Shown: positions 13,413 through 25,171 of the stretch, piece by piece | How the letters are laid out: each line of letters begins with the position of its first letter | Position numbering within the stretch: the stretch's first letter is position 1 | From: Riptortus pedestris | Taxonomy: Eukaryota; Arthropoda; Insecta; Hemiptera; Alydidae | Length of the DNA stretch: 64,000 bases | Reading direction: 5' to 3' | Assembly: GCA_019009955.1 (NCBI GenBank) | Contig: CM032230.1 | Location: 4,512,001 to 4,576,000 of the forward strand | Notes under the pieces: generated by a model | The model's input: the letters and a program-made list of their open reading frames with translations, nothing else | Database searches by the model: none | What the model was told of the DNA's origin: nothing | Made by a program: the position numbers and the translations under genes

Positions 13413-14103
13413 CTATAAGTCTTTTGTTGACGAAACAAGGTCCATTCTGATTTTCGTATTCCCTTTGGCATTGTATACCTTAGAGATCGCACTGCTCACA
13501 CGACGTTTTGTCGTAGAGAGAGCACAACTTGAAATATAATTTCCGTTAACCCAAGAGGACCTGCAATAAGTTTTCTGCAGTGATCTGACAATAAGTTGTG
13601 GCCAGTAGACTGGACCTGTGAATACCGAATCCTCCATCAAACATGTTTTGTGGAACGTCTGCTGACGGTAGAGTCAAGAAGAGTATTCGATTGCCTAGAA
13701 GGATTTCTGGTAATCGGACTTGGGATAACCCCATTGGAACATTGATTCGAGTGCCTGAATGCTGTAGGAATATGATTCTTTTCCGGAAGTCCACAGTTCA
13801 AGTTTCTACGGTGGCTCATGAACTAAAGGCTAGTCTCAGTAGTTCCAGCCATTGTCGGAACTACTCGTTTCATAGGACTATCCCCACCCAAATCCATGCG
13901 ATGCCTTCCAAAAATTGCTTTCAAGCCTCTCTCTTTCCGATAATCGTACCTTCAACTGGATTTGTAATGAAGTCATTGTGCCTTACGATAAGCACAAGAT
14001 GTTTCAACCACCTTTTCTCCTTGGCCTTGATGAGATATTTACAATCACTTACCTCATTTAGAGCTTCCACGTTGGATTCTGTGCCTGCTTTCTGTCGTTG
14101 TTT
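13413..14103 (-). pseudogene. unrecognised broken coding remnant
   Basis: GC-richer than its surroundings. Minus-strand fragments include FRKRIIFLQHSGTRINVPMG, LPEILLGNRILFLTLPSADV, KHLVLIVRHNDFITNPVEG and STTKRRVSSAISKVYNAKGN, spread over frames with stops. The plus strand also has a 159-residue open frame (13643-14122). I do not recognise a family. Its position between long inverted repeats suggests cargo or a dead transposase. Confidence 0.3.
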
Positions 14104-14226
14104 ATTAGCAGATTTCCCTTGAGGGAAATCAGCTATTGAGGTCGTACTCATGACGCGAGTTTCAAAAAAGTTCTTCAAATGTCCATCGATCTTACCCAGG
14201 AGATGACGAAAATGAGGTCCGTTCAA

Positions 14227-14275
<49 letters not shown>

Positions 14276-14652
14276 GAGGGGGGGGGGGTTTAGAGGGGGG
14301 ATTTTCGGAAAATTCAAAATATCTCCGTTATTATGCGTCGGATCGAAATATTGTATGAAATCAATCTTATTGCAAATTAAATTTACTATAAATATTGTTC
14401 TATACATTTATTCTGTATCTTGAATATTAACCGAGATATTTGCATTTGTATTCTGCATTGGTCGGCAGGAGTGAGCTGTTTGGTACTTTCCGAAGAGAGC
14501 TCTGGCGGCCGTTTTCTTAACTATTCGTCCCTCGTGTATAAGTTTAGTGATCCCTTACTACTTACTACACTTGTTATTGGGCAGATTTCTCTATTGTAAA
14601 ACTTCACGTGGGAAAGCTGCTTAGTTTGCGCAGCCCCTGCGTGACGGACTTT
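14104..14652 (-). repeat. family-A1 copy nested in the 2.2-kb TIR element
   Basis: AGCAGATTTCCCTTGAGGGA, TA tract 14232-14271, end GCAGCCCCTGCGTGACGGAC. Confidence 0.9.
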
Positions 14653-14898
14653 TTTTTTCTTGAAATATGTAGTATTTACATGAAGCGTTTGAACAGTATC
14701 TTCGTAGATACGGGAGTTGAGCATCATTGGGACTGATCGACCCTTTCTTATCTAACAAGCCAATATAGTTTACGATTTATTGCTTAGAGACGATATGTTG
14801 TTTTTATCGGGCCTTTACTACAGAGACATTCTTGTGGATGTCTGACGTGGGCTTAATAAATGGCATTCTATAATCACGAAACTCTAGTTTTATTACAG

Positions 14899-15913
14899 AC
14901 TAGCTCAGATACCCGGCGGTTGAGCATATCAATATTTCTACGTAAATTACTTGCTCCACACATTGTTCCTGGAGAAATGTATAAAACAAAAGTTAATCTA
15001 AATAACAAAGTAAACAACTTTTGTTATATGTTTGTTTGTCAAAAAACAAATAGTCAATGAAATATCGCGAATTTCTATTTCAGGCCTCCCTTATAACCCC
15101 CACTCCCGTTCTAACCTAAAAATTTTAATATAGCTTATTATCATGGAAGAATTAATGCTAATTGACATACCGAGTTCGGTTTAATCGTTAGCGCCCAATG
15201 AAATAGTTGTCTCCCGCTTTAGTTTATAGTGTATATCTCGTTTACACTTTGTTAAAAGACAAAAATGAATATCACAAAAGTTACTCTAAATAACAAAATA
15301 AAATACTTTTGTTATGTTCATATTTGCCGAAAAACCAATAGGAAACGAAATATCGCTATTTTTAATTTCTGGCTTCCCTTAAAACCCCCACTCCTCCCCA
15401 TCCCTAGAAATGTTGGTATGGCTTGTTATAATGAAAGCGTTAGTCCTAATACATATGCTGAATTTTATTTATTTCGGTTGGGTCTTTAGTCCCAAATAAA
15501 ATTGTTCACTTCCGCTATAGGTTTTAGCGTATATCCCGTTTATAATTCGGTATACGAAAAAAGTGTATATAACAAAAGTTACTCTAAATAACAAAATAAA
15601 CAACTTTTGTTGTGTTCATATTGGCCGAAAAACCAATAGGAAACGAAATATCGCTATTTTTAATTTCTAGCTTCCCTGATAACCCCCACTCCTGTTCGTC
15701 TCAGAGGATATTAATATAGCCTAAAGTCTAAGTTAGGCTAGTAGTAATAGACATACCAAGTTTCATAAAATTCGATTCAGCCGTTTATGCGTGAAAAGGT
15801 AACAAACAAACAGACACCAAAGAAACAAAATGCAGTTATGGTGTCTATGACATATGAAGCGAAAATTTATCGTGAAATTTCGCGAAAAAAATTAATGTAT
15901 AGACAGAGGTTAC

Positions 15914-15964
<51 letters not shown>
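14899..15964 (-). repeat. family-B copy
   Basis: Begins CTAGCTCAGATACCCGGCGG directly after the TIR element and ends GACAGAGGTTACAATTTTAT in a TA tract. Contains several monomers. Confidence 0.85.
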
Positions 15965-15967
<3 letters not shown>

Positions 15968-16214
15968 CCCTTGGAGGATGCCAAGTTTAAAATTATGTAG
16001 ATCAGAACGGTGCATGATTCTTGATACGATGTTAAACAGATATAAATGGTCTATGCCCGATATCTCAAAAACGGAGGGTGATAGAGACAAACGGTTTGCA
16101 TATTTTTAATCTGCATGTCTGAATTGTCTTTAAACAAGTGTTGGACACGAAGATATCCGCCGAAAGGTTTTTTTTGTTTATCAGTGTAATTTGAATTACC
16201 TTAAGGCCCTAGAA

Positions 16215-16590
16215 AGCTCCATTGCATTTGCAATAAGATTGGTTATATACAATATTTCTCTCTGAATTATTATAAGAGAGATATTTCGAAATTTCTTTTT
16301 TCTAACCCCCTTCCCTGCCACTAGTCCTATTTCAGCCATTAAGGAACTTGATCCGCATAAAACGTTTATATATCGAGTTTATTAACGATCAATCACATAT
16401 TATGAATTGAAGAGAAATAACGGACGAATATGTCTCTACCCCCCCCCTCTCTCACTATCTCCTTCTCTTTATATATATAATATTGACGGGATTCATTTTC
16501 CACATCTCCTAAATTGGACATTTCAGACATTTTTTCGAAAATGGAGTAAGTAGAATGTGAATAGCTGATTTTCCTTAATTGAAATCTGCA
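16215..16590 (+). repeat. family-A copy, degraded
   Basis: TTTGCAATAAGATTGGTTAT to GCTGATTTTCCTTAATTGAA. The core is CT/TA-rich. Confidence 0.6.
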
Positions 16591-16931
16591 AAGAAACTGA
16601 ATTTTCTTGAATATAAAATGCCCTTAAATAGATAATGCCACAAGGTGCATTCATCTCTATTATTATCTCTGGAGTCCGATTAAAGCAACATATCGGTCCT
16701 AAACTTGCAATAAAACAAAAAAAAATTGCTTCTTGGCGGATAAGAAGGGGTTGACTGTATCTGCCACGGGGACTATATTCCAGGTTTAGGACTGATACTA
16801 TTCAAACGATGCACATGGAAACCACATATTGCACATAATGATAGAAAGCAGATGACAGACTTCTACTTCGACTATTGGCTGGCAAATCAAAATCATTTAT
16901 CACAAACACTATTATACGCCTATATTATGAT

Positions 16932-17410
16932 ACTAGCTCAGATACCCAGCTTCGCCCAGGAATTCATTTGAGGCTGGATGGTGATGGTATTTTTTTGGCT
17001 AGGCTTTAATTTGCTCAATATTTTTACATTTACCCGTCCCAGTGTTTAGGGTTAATACCCGTCGTTTCTGTGGATTTGTTAATAATAAAATTAATTTTTT
17101 TATGTAAGATTTCACTGTCGTCCATATTGTCATATTTCCCGTTTCCTGAGCATTATGCATAGATTTAAATTATTAAGGACTAAATATTATAATAATATAT
17201 TATAATTTGAACATACCGAGTTTGGTTTAGTTCGGTTGAGTTTTTTTGTGCCAAATAAAATTGTTGACTTCCGCAGTAGTATTTAACGTATAACTCATTT
17301 ATACTTAGGCATACGACAAAAGTGTGTATAACAAAAGTTACTCCAAATGGCAACTTTTGTTATGTGGATAATTGCCGAAAATGCATTAGGAAACGAAATT
17401 TTTTACATTG
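16932..17410 (-). repeat. family-B copy, truncated
   Basis: CTAGCTCAGATACCCAGCTT ... one and a half monomers. Confidence 0.75.
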
Positions 17411-17735
17411 AATATTATGATATTTATATCATACTTTCCATGTAAAAAATAACTACAAAAGTATTTGTACCAAAAAGATTTCATCAAGCAGTGGTCACAT
17501 GTTAAGCTGCAAGGACTATGTTAAATTTTGACGGATTGGCAGAATCTTCAACGTTAGAGATGTCTTGATCAATAGTATTTATGAGAAGAGGATTGGAGCA
17601 AAATGAGAGTTGTATTGTGAAGTAGGCCTGAAGAGGGCAGCTCTATTCATGGAGGAGTACCCTCGACCTACACCCCCGGCCGGCGACTATACCCGCTCTA
17701 CCTCAGCTCATCAACTCACTCAATATATACAAAAA

Positions 17736-17788
17736 GTCCGTCACGAAGGGGCTGCGGAAACTAAGCAGATTTCCCTCGTGATGTTAAA

Positions 17789-17877
<89 letters not shown>

Positions 17878-19525
17878 TGTAACCTGTCTGTACATTGATT
17901 TTTTTCTCGAAATTTCACGATAACTTTTCGTTTCACATGTCACCATAACTGCATTTTGTTTCTTTGGGGGTGTTTGTTTGTTACATTTTCACGCATAAAC
18001 GGCCGAACCGAATTTTATGAAACATTGTATGTATATTACTACTAGTCCAACTTAGACTTTAGGCTATATTAATATTCTCTGAGGCGAACAGGAGTGGGGT
18101 TATAAGGGAGGCCTGAAATTAAAAATAGCGATATTTCGTTTCCTATTGGTTTTACGGCCAATATACACATACAAAAGTTATTTATTTTATTATTTGGAGT
18201 AACTTTTTTTATATACTTTTTTGTTGTATACCTAAGTATAAATGAGTTATACGTTAAAAACTACTTCGGAAATCAACAATTTTATTTGGCACAAAAAACT
18301 CAACCGAACTAAACGAAACTCAGTATGTGAATTAGCACTAACGCCTTCCTTATAATAAGCCATGCTAACATTATAGGACGGGCAGGAGTGGGGGTTATAA
18401 GGGAGGCCTGAAATTAAAAATAGTGATATTTCGTTTCATATTGGGGTTTAGGCAAATATGCACATTACAAATGTTGTTTATTTTTAGAAATTTGCTCAAC
18501 AATTCTTTTCAGTATGACCTACCAGTTACCTCACCTGGAAAAATTTATTCAAATGTATGTTAATATTTTCTCCTTAATAATTCAAATCTATGCATGATGC
18601 ACAGGAAACTGGAAATATGACTTTATGGAGAACAGTGAAGTCTTACGTAAGAAATTAATTTTATTATTAACAAATCCACAGAAACGACGGGTATGAACCC
18701 TAATCACTGGGACGGGAAAATGTCAAAATATTGTGCAAAGTAGAGCTTTGCCAAAAAAATACCATTCAGTCACAAATGAATTCCCGAGAGAAGCCGGGTA
18801 TCTCAGCTAGTAATAGATAAATCTACACACTGTTAACACAACACCACCGTGAACATAAAGTTGACAAATACAAAACGAAATAGAAATGAAGAGAAAAAAG
18901 AATTTTAATAATCTGCCGACAGGAAGCGTTTGAAATGTAAACAAACAAATCTACCATCCTCACACAGGAAAGAAAAACAATTACTGAAATATATCAGAAT
19001 ATAACATACTAATTTTATTGAGAACTATTTACTATATCTAGTACTGTAATTAATAATGAGCCAGAATAATTGTTATCTCAATCAATCAAATTTTAGTAAT
19101 CCCAGACGTATATCTCGTATAATAAAGGTCTCTTGAATACAATATTTGATATTTAAGCTTCGAATAATGTGGTTTATTATATAATAGAGTATTGTTTATG
19201 TAACACGAGTAAAGTGGGGGTTTGCTGAAGGCTGAAACCTGAAAAATGCAAGTATCTCGGCTGATATTCAAGATAGAGAATAAATGTATAGAACTTTGTA
19301 TGACATTTAATTAACAATAAGATTGGTTCTATACACTTTTTTGATCCGACTTATTGTAACGGCGATATTTCGAATTTTCAAAATTCTCCCCCTCTACGCC
19401 CCCCCCCTCACCCTGGTTTGATCAGTGGCTAACGAGCTAGATTTTTCTGTTTACATAAAAAGACTAAATATCGATTTTGGTAACGATCAAACAATAATTG
19501 TGATTGCTTGAGCGGTAACAGATAA

Positions 19526-19593
<68 letters not shown>

Positions 19594-19676
19594 TTGAATG
19601 GACTTCATATTCGTCATCTCCTAGGTTGGATCGATGGACATTTGAAACAAAATTTTGAAAATCACGTAATGAGTAG
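17736..19676 (+). mobile_element. family-A2 copy split by family B
   Basis: The A2 start GTCCGTCACGAAGGGGCTGC is at 17736. It breaks after GATGTTAA at about 17787, resumes at 18813 as TAATAGATAAATC, and ends at about 19676 after a TA core at 19533-19588. The B copy (17872-18812) with CT/TA tracts sits in the break. Confidence 0.8.
17872..18812 (+). mobile_element. family-B element, compact full-length form (~0.94 kb)
   Basis: AATTGTAACCTGTCTGTACA to GAAGCCGGGTATCTCAGCTA, with two monomers and a tail containing ATTTGCTCAACAATTC, CGACGGGTATGAACCC and TTTGCCAAAAAAATACC. Confidence 0.85.
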
Positions 19677-20033
19677 GGGGATTCTGCTAATAAAAATTAG
19701 GTTGTGCTTTTTCTTCTTCACCTCGCTTCAGATAGACGATCAGTCGACACACATTTGAGGTTGATGAATTTCTGAAAATGTAATATTTTCTGAGCAGAGG
19801 TCTACCCACAATGGGAAAACTTGGTGCGTTGTCCATGAGGCGAAAGATTGGGGGAACCTCTGTCTTAGGGAAGCCTGCTAATAAGTCCCGTAATAATACG
19901 TTTTTCATTAGGTTGTAGCTTTTTAACTTCCATTTTATCAAGAGAAAGGTTGAGCTGATAAGGATAGGAGCTTATCTCTCTAATAATAGCTTGGAGCAGT
20001 CGATAAGAGACTAGTGGTTGAGTTGTGATCAGG

Positions 20034-20522
20034 ATGCCCTCAAGCAGGAACAGCAGCTCCCAATGCCTCCAACAGGTCAAGACAGAGTTCTGCCATGTCT
20101 GGACCATCAAGAACTTCACCAGCAGGCCTGGCTTCATACACACTGTCGGCTTCTTCATACAATCGCCGAGGTTCCACCCCGCAGAAAGCAGGAACGAGAA
20201 GTGGTTCCTAGTCTGCTACCCGTCGGGCAAGAACTTCCAGAGCGAGGGCAGTATGTCCCTCTACCTCAAGGCGGGCTTCAATGTCAAAGCCGAAGCGACC
20301 CTCTCCATCCTGAGCAGCGAAAGGGTTAAGACGAACAGCCGCAGCTTGGAGGGGCCCTGCCTCATGAAGCCAGGGCAAGAGGTAGGCTTCGACAAGTTCA
20401 TATCGAGGTGTTCCCTTCTCGCGAGCCGCAACGAACTCCTTCCCGATGACAACCTCAGCATCGTCTGCGAGATAACCACCATCAAAGAACTCGACATCAG
20501 ATCGATTAACCCAAAGCAGAAA
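20034..20522 (+). CDS. MATH-domain exon of a SPOP/TDPOZ-like protein
   Basis: ATG at 20034 opens an uninterrupted frame ending at a good donor (AAA/GTGAGT at 20522/20523), 163 residues. A MATH (TRAF-like) fold is recognisable: VKTEFCHVWTIKNFTSR, KWFLVCYPSGKNF, GSMSLYLKAG, GFDKFISRCSLLASRNELLP and DDNLSIVCEI correspond to the SPOP landmarks YMWTINNF, KWCLRVNPKG, YLSLYL, GFKKFIRRDFL and LLPDDKLTLFCEV. In SPOP-type proteins MATH binds substrates and a following BTB domain binds cullin 3. I could not find the BTB exon in the window. The exon is much more GC-rich than its surroundings and free of stops, so it is probably a real gene on the strand opposite catalase. The start could instead be a splice acceptor (gatcag at 20028-20033). 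Confidence 0.75.
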
Positions 20523-20810
20523 GTGAGTAACAGAAATAACGAGAAATGTGTATTAATATAATGAGCAATCGACCAAATTTATTTTCATGTTCCATTAAGA
20601 AATATCCACCAAATATTGTATACAGTTCACTGCTGTCCTAGCTGTGTGTGGAGATGGTCGCCTCTGGCTTATGATGACAAAAGCGTGCATTGTGCTCTAG
20701 ATATCAGCTAATCATGTTCATTGTCTGTCAAAAGTTGTACTGACTTGGTTACATTTTAGGTCTGTCACACGGTGACACACTAAAACGTGAACAACCTAAT
20801 ACGAATAACA

Positions 20811-21535
<725 letters not shown>

Positions 21536-21617
21536 AGCTACCAGCATAAACCAAGTGGATTTTCCACGTGTTGGTAAGAACACTTCTCACCTATTCTCAC
21601 CATCCTCTAAATAAAAA

Positions 21618-22025
21618 ACGTCCCTCACGCAGGGGCTGCGTAAACTAAGCAGATTTTCCACGTGAAGTTTTACAATAGAGAAATCTGCATACCAGTAACA
21701 GTAGTAGTAACGAATCTCTAAACCAATTTCACGAGAGCCAAACAGTTACGGAAACGGCCGAACTAGGGAAGATCACGACTATAACCGATAACAGCCGATC
21801 TCATTTCCGCACCACATAATAAAAATGCAAATATCTCGGTTAATATTCAATATAAACATATAACAGATTTATATAAATGTATATAACAATGAACTAACTC
21901 TACGGTCGCCCATTCAAATTCTTACCATCTCCATGTTGCTTCACTTGTGTTAGCTAAAGTCGGACGTGCTCCCATTGTCTATCTATCTAAGCGCTATATA
22001 TATCTATATATCTAAGTGAAATATA

Positions 22026-22072
<47 letters not shown>

Positions 22073-22260
22073 CTAAGTGATATATATCTATATATCTAAG
22101 AGATAGATATCTATATATCTAAGTTATATATATCTATATATCTAAGTGATATATATCTATATATCTAAGTGATATATATCTATATATCTAAGTGATATAT
22201 ATCTATATATCTAAGTGATATATATCTATATATCTAAGTGATATATATCTATATATCTAA

Positions 22261-22317
<57 letters not shown>

Positions 22318-22397
22318 ACATTTGAAGAAATCTTTCGAAAGTCGCGTCATGAGTACAACCTCAATAGCTGATTTCCGTTAAGGGAAATCTGCTAAAG
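21618..22397 (+). repeat. family-A1 copy with replaced centre
   Basis: GTCCCTCACGCAGGGGCTGC to GGGAAATCTGCTAAAG. Between about 21890 and 22312 unrelated sequence and CTAAGTGATATAT repeats stand in for the usual middle. Confidence 0.8.
22005..22312. repeat. TA tract with ~23-bp CTAAGTGATATAT repeats
   Basis: About eight copies of a unit containing ATCTAAGTGATATATATC, flanked by pure TA tracts. It occupies the position of the TA core in a family-A copy. Confidence 0.85.
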
Positions 22398-24399
22398 CTA
22401 TTACACGAAAACAAATTATTGACACACATAAACCAGCCTGCACATGATAGATATAAGATGTAAACAGGAGGGCCCGCACTTGAAGGTGGTACGAATCGCA
22501 GACGTATAATCCTACTTGTTCACAGTCAACTAACTACAAGTACATCTTTTGACAGAGAATGAACAATTCCTCTCCCATCAAAAGCACACGTCCATCATCA
22601 ACCCACAGCTATGGCATATTTACTCCCGGTATTAACATTTTATTAGATATACCAGATCTATCAATACTTTTTTATGGATCTATTGTTGTTATTTCATTCC
22701 AAATCTTCATTTTCTTCAAAACGTTTAATTATTATATGTATAAACTATTATAAATAATAAAACATAGTTATTAATTTGTCAATTTTGTAAACTCTTTGAG
22801 CATTTTAATTTATAGATTTATTAAACACGCTTACAAGAAATAAAAGCATTCCATAATCCATGATTTTCGCTTTCTTATTTCCTTCTTTGAACTAATAAAA
22901 GTATTTTTTCCTCCGTTCAATATCCCTGAAATAAGGGTGGATATTTATATAATTCTTCCCACGTGTACGTCCCACCTTTCGATGTTACCTACAGTGGAGT
23001 AAGTTATTTACAATAATTATTTTACATAAAATGCAAATTAGTTTTTCTATTTACAAATCCAATGAAAATCTTGTAATTATAATAAAATCCATTTAACAAA
23101 TAAGAAAAACTATACTAACATATTTGTAATAATAAAAATTATTCAAGAACAAAACAATGATATAATAAAGAAAAGAAAATATAATGGGAATAAATGAAAT
23201 TTTTTTCAAGTAACGTAAGAGTTTACTTGTCTTTTATCATTTATTTATTATTATTTTTCAAAAACTTTCTATCATAACATTTTATAATTACCACCTAAAA
23301 ATGACAGTCATTAATGAAACAAAAAGCATTGTAATCGCCAAAATCTTCTGATTTCAGAGGTATTATTCCGTTAATTATTAGAACTATTGGTTTTTTTTTT
23401 TGCATTTGGTCAATTTTGAAGACGTCTGCATTATTTTGAATAACTCTAGATTGTAGATGTCTCATAATTGGAATTGTGAGGTCTAGTTAAAACTCTTCTA
23501 TAACATTGAAACGGAGACATCCCCCCCTATATAAAACACATTCAAATGAAATTGAAACAAAGATTTCGTTTATTTAATTTACTAGGAGTACAAGTACGAA
23601 TTTAAAGAAAGAAATCGATAAACATAACTACAATAACTCATCTGACAAAAAGAATTAAATATTTATTATTTATTTATTCGATCAGCTCACAAACAAGGCG
23701 ATCAGTATCATTTATTTGTACACAAAAATTTAAAATATTAAAATAAATAATAATGTTTATACAATTATTAAAACATTAAATAAAATATAGTGAAATAAAA
23801 TTGAGGAACCACATATTAAATTAAAACTATATATTTTGGGATTGAATCATATAATGATGAGTAAATGGAATAAAGAAATTTAAGGCACTAGTTTACAAAT
23901 TTATTTTAGACTCTTAGACACAAACACACACACGAATTAGATACGTAATTAGAGTAAAATAAATAGAACATAGAGCGGGAAATGGGTAGAGCAGGTCTGG
24001 TTTAACGTTTCTTGTAAATGTCAATTGTTTCAAGTGATTTAATAGTGTATTAACATGTGGGCTACCTTCTGTTAATAGTTCGTACAAGGTGTTGGCTGAG
24101 TCAGGAGATGGCCAGTACTGTGTACAGGGGAAACATCCAAATTTCGCTATATCGGCTATCAAAGTGTAACTTGTGTATGTCTTATTCTAGGCCTAGTCAA
24201 CACCCCTTGTTCTCGTCTGGTATGATTTTCCCTTTACTGGGTTGTCTAGGATCTCGGAGATTTGAACCAATCATTTGTCCAGTCTTATTGAGTACATGTG
24301 CTTTTAATGCCCTTTTCGAGTAGTGTGCCTGATAATTTAGCGGCTCTGTCACTACTATGTTTTATGTATGGTTGTCCAGGTAGAACAATTAACGTTGAG
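22398..24399. other. AT-rich flank 3' of catalase
   Basis: No clear repeat family. The part next to 24400 is likely catalase 3' UTR on the minus strand (AATAAA on minus near 23900), unproven. A plus-strand 64-codon frame at 22559 has no recognisable domain and does not look like the missing BTB exon. Confidence 0.4.
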
Positions 24400-25095
24400 C
24401 TACGTGTTGTTGCAGAGTATGATGTTCTGTTGAAGGTGTTGTTTGAAGAAAGCTGCAGCATCAAATCATCTAAGTGTTGTTACTGAGTATGATATTCTAT
24501 TGAAGACGTTGTTTGCAGTAAGTTATAGCCTCAAATCATTTTGAACTAGGTGTTGTTGCTGAGTATGATGTTCTGTTGAAGGCGTTGTTTGCAGTAAGTT
24601 ATAGCCTCAAATCATTTTGAACTAGGTGTTGTTGCTGAGTATGATGTTCTGTTGAAGGCGTTGTTTGCAGTAAGCTACACCATCAAATCATCTTGAACTA
24701 GGTGTTTTGCAGAGTATGATGTTCTATTGAAGGCGTTGCTTGCAGTAAGTTATAGCCTCAAATCATTTTGAACTAGGTGTTGTTGCTGAGTATGATGTTC
24801 TATTGAAGGCGTTGCTTGCAGTAAGCTGCAGCATCAATTCATCTAGGTGTTGTTGCAGAGTATGATGTTCTATTGAAGGCGTTGTTTGCAGTAAGCTGCA
24901 GCATCAATTCATCTAGGTGTTGTTGCAGAGTATGATGTTCTATTGAAGGCGTTGCTTGCAGTAAGCTGCAGCATCAATTCATCTAGGTGTTGTTGCAGAG
25001 TATGATGTTCTATTGAAGGCGTTGCTTGCAGTAAGCTGCAGCATCAAATCATTGAGGTGTTTTTACTGAGTATGATGTTGTATTGTAGGAGTTGT
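24400..25095. repeat. minisatellite, unit ~70-81 bp, overlapping catalase 3' end
   Basis: About nine copies containing GAGTATGATGTTCTATTGAA, GGCGTTG(C/T)TTGCAGTAAG and CTGCAGCATCAA(A/T)TCAT. Some units are longer (TTTTGAACTAGG insert). The last unit (about 25040-25095) is the catalase stop and C-terminal codons read on the other strand. Confidence 0.9.
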
Positions 25096-25171
25096 TCGAA
25101 GAGTTTAAGGCAGCTGCAAGCATCTCTCCCATTTGAAGACTCACTTTATTAAAGTTCCCCAAAGCTCTGGC
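25049..25171 (-). CDS. Cat: last catalase exon and stop
   Basis: Reads [20 protein letters not shown], then an Asn/Ser/Thr-rich tail ([19 protein letters not shown]) and TGA. The intron is 117 bp. 'FIQ' plus 'ARALGNF' restores the usual catalase FLQxRAVxNF. The tail is encoded by DNA homologous to the adjacent 70-bp tandem repeat, so the C-terminus appears to have been shaped by, or to be the source of, that repeat. There is no PTS1 tripeptide. Confidence 0.9.
   Translation of the reverse strand, partial: ARALGNFNKVSLQMGEMLAAALNSSNNSYNTTSYSVKTPQ

Larger units (their letters stand above)
12705..14898. mobile_element. 2.2-kb element with ~200-bp inverted ends
   Basis: 12705-12910 and 14705-14898 are inverted copies: CTGCAATAAAACTGTAG at the left end against CTAGTTTTATTACAG at the right, and both contain TTGGCTTGTTAGATAAG-type and GTAAACTATAT-type blocks. 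The interior has a GC-richer stretch with broken frames (13413-14103) and a nested family-A copy (14104-14652). A diverged third copy of the end lies at about 16600-16770. I cannot assign a superfamily. Confidence 0.6.

Noticed and set aside
20018..20497. 103-codon plus and 78-codon minus frames over the MATH exon
   Set aside because: Other-frame shadows of the GC-rich MATH reading frame.
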